Below, one piece after another: positions 5,103 through 6,338 of a stretch of DNA of 6,338 nt. The stretch spans positions 1-6,338 of the forward strand of contig JAUXFB010000088.1 of assembly GCA_030620255.1 (NCBI GenBank). Direction: 5' to 3'. Within the stretch, counting starts at the first letter, position 1. Each line of letters starts with the position of its first letter. The position numbers were made by a program, and so were the translations under genes. The notes under the pieces were generated by a model, which ran no database searches, had not been told where the DNA came from, and saw only the letters and a program-made list of their open reading frames with translations. This stretch comes from Candidatus Aminicenantota bacterium (GTDB taxonomy: Bacteria > Acidobacteriota > Aminicenantia > UBA2199).

Positions 5103-6044
5103 TTAATTTATAAAAACATTATTGTTATGCCATTCTAAAAATTCTCTCTTCGGTTTACAATAATCTTGGTTTGGGAGTTGAATCAAGGTTTTCCCATGAT
5201 ATTTATAATATTCTTTTCCATTTTTAAATTCAGATTTTAATCTTTTACTAATTTCAATATAATATTCAGGAGTAATTGTTAAGTACCCTTTATCAAACAA
5301 AGTGTGAAAATCAGATCGAAGGAGAATCCCATTTGACGTAAAATTAGACCCTGATTCACTCACAGGTTTTATATGTGATGCTTCTAAAACCGGAAGTGCT
5401 TTTCCACCGGTCACAGCGCATTTTTTATTATATGCATCCAGAACTAATACTCTAAAAGCTCCCTGCCCAAGCCTTGATCTTGTTAAGAATTCTCTACTAA
5501 ATCTTGGAATTTCTAAATCAGGATTATAATAGAATGTCAAACTCTTTCTATGAAAATCTCTCTTTTCAAGCTTAATTAAAATCTCGTTGAACAATGATTC
5601 CCCTGGTTCTGTCAAGGCACTATAGGTTTTCCCTCTCACTATATTCTGTTTCCAGTCTGGCGGAACAGGAATCCAATCTTCCCTTTCAAAAAAGAATGGA
5701 CTATTTAAGATAATGCTCCCAATAAAAAAATCCTGATAAATATTGTTAACATTTTCTCTGTATTTTGAAAGATTTCGAAAAAATGACTGATAGTCAGGTG
5801 CTCCATTTTTTTCTCCGAAATTTTGCCATGCCATTGAAATTAGTAATTTTGAATATGCTACAAAAAACCCTCCACCAACAATAAAATTATATGGAGAATG
5901 GAGTTTGAAGAGGTATATTTCTCCTGGGTTTATTGCTTTAAAACCTTGTTGTGCTGATGGTAGCCAGAAGTTAACCTCATCTGGTTGTCTCTCTGATAGA
6001 AATTTGAACCAATTATTATCAGTAACTCCAATAAAAAATTTCAT
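5103..6044 (-). CDS. HNH restriction-type endonuclease (COG3440/HNH_2-like)
   Basis: The product is 313 residues. The C-terminal part is an HNH nuclease of the HNH_2 type. C209 begins CAVTGGKALPVLEASHIKP, which supplies the general-base candidate H224. NGILLRSDFHTLFDKGYLTI (238-257) gives N238 and H247. The N-terminus starts MKFFIGVTDNNWFKFLSERQ and continues to PGEIYLFKLHSPYNFIVGGG (40-59). This layout resembles PUA/EVE/ASCH-like small-molecule or modified-base readers, which is my inference from pattern only. Proteins of this kind are annotated as predicted restriction endonucleases and cut DNA, sometimes modified DNA. The ATG at 6044 lacks a normally spaced ribosome binding site (AAGG abuts it) and overlaps the stop of a leader ORF by 3 bases (ATGA), so translation is probably coupled. 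The next gene on the strand is the DUF262 fusion. Confidence 0.88.
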   Translation of the reverse strand: MKFFIGVTDNNWFKFLSERQPDEVNFWLPSAQQGFKAINPGEIYLFKLHSPYNFIVGGGFFVAYSKLLISMAWQNFGEKNGAPDYQSFFRNLSKYRENVNNIYQDFFIGSIILNSPFFFEREDWIPVPPDWKQNIVRGKTYSALTEPGESLFNEILIKLEKRDFHRKSLTFYYNPDLEIPRFSREFLTRSRLGQGAFRVLVLDAYNKKCAVTGGKALPVLEASHIKPVSESGSNFTSNGILLRSDFHTLFDKGYLTITPEYYIEISKRLKSEFKNGKEYYKYHGKTLIQLPNQDYCKPKREFLEWHNNNVFIN

Positions 6045-6091
6045 CCTTCAGATATATTCTCAATCCTGGTTCGTATAAATTTTCCAAGCAT
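6041..6091 (-). CDS. 16-residue leader ORF coupled to the HNH gene
   Basis: ATG 6091 is preceded by a perfect AGGAGG (6102-6097) at 5 bases, the best ribosome binding site on this strand near the HNH gene. The peptide is MLGKFIRTRIENISEG, and its TGA overlaps the HNH start codon as ATGA. A longer in-frame start at 6118 (MSINSEEAG extension, 25 residues) has only a weak site, AGAA. It may be a coupling leader without function of its own, or the tail of a vanished gene. Confidence 0.5.
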   Translation of the reverse strand: MLGKFIRTRIENISEG

Positions 6092-6148
6092 GCCTGCCTC
6101 CTCTGAATTTATACTCATTTCTTTTAAATATTTTCTTTCTGTTTTTTA

Positions 6149-6182
6149 GTTATATTTTTATCCTTTAAAATTAAAATGTCAA
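6149..6182 (-). promoter_or_regulatory. possible promoter of the HNH operon
   Basis: A perfect TTGACA stands at 6182-6177 on the minus strand. No good -10 lies at 17 bp. TATAAC (6154-6149) is 22 bp away, and the TAAAAA nearer by is poor. The position, about 60 bases before the leader ORF, is right, but the element is incomplete. Confidence 0.35.
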
Positions 6183-6338
6183 GCTTAAAAATTCAAGAAC
6201 TGATTATGTTTCAAGAGAAGAAATAAAGGGGTGAACAAAAATCAATACTTCAAAAGACCGTCCCTTTCATTTCTCTTCCTTTTGAAAAGAATGAAATGTG
6301 ATAATGAAAGAACTGACCCCCTATTCCTCACGCAGAAC
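6183..6338. other. non-coding right edge, IS200/REP-like end sequence
   Basis: No gene is supported. TTTCATT (6265-6271) and AATGAAA (6290-6296) form a 7-bp inverted repeat. CTGACCCCCTATTCC near the edge echoes CTATTGACCCCCTTCT at 1229-1244. On the minus strand the edge reads GTT CTG CGT GAG GAA TAG, which could be the last codons (VLREE) of a gene lying beyond the window. A transposase end is a guess. Confidence 0.35.
6252..6272 (-). repeat. 21-bp motif, copy 2
   Basis: AAAAGACCGTCCCTTTCATTT on the plus strand, matching 813-833 at 18 of 21 positions in the same orientation. See the entry at 813. Confidence 0.4.

Overview
The window is AT-rich bacterial DNA (about one third G+C by eye, lower in the first gene). 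Strong TTGACA/TATAAT-type promoters and Shine-Dalgarno sites are visible. The species cannot be told from the sequence. Scattered TTGAC, ACCGTCCC and GACCCCC motifs and short interspersed repeats suggest a repeat-rich environmental or candidate-phylum genome, which is inference only.

Left part (1-1250): a plus-strand pair consists of a membrane-anchored coiled-coil protein, open at the left edge, and a 69-residue protein whose gene is clearly richer in G+C. A poorly coding stretch follows. It contains the minus-strand 3' end of a decayed membrane-protein gene (872 to about 1156).

Middle (1251-2567): two minus-strand genes, one for a small exported protein with its own clear promoter and one for a 189-residue protein of unknown function. 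A 47/48-bp imperfect direct repeat lies just past the 3' end of each (1184-1230 and 1921-1968).

Right part (2551-6338): a minus-strand accessory block that looks like a remodelled restriction or defence locus. Reading with transcription, it begins with an HNH endonuclease (5103-6044), translationally coupled to a 16-codon leader ORF. Next is a 750-residue DUF262 (GmrS/ParB-like) plus HNH-like plus AlbA_2 (Schlafen-type) fusion protein (2699-4951), followed by the 189-residue protein. The gaps before the last two genes hold two copies of an 80-100 bp direct repeat, so the 750-residue gene is bracketed by repeats. One reading frame of the repeat encodes a tail resembling the C-terminus of Eco57I-like restriction-modification methylases (REIDQMIYKLYNLTNEEI). 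The same bases carry a TTGACC-17 bp-TATAAT promoter aimed at the gene that follows. The simplest reading is that accessory genes have been exchanged downstream of a lost methylase gene, and that its duplicated 3' end was left behind and now works as a promoter. No intact methylase, helicase or transposase is present. The extreme right edge (6183-6338) is non-coding and has features of an IS200/REP-type element end.
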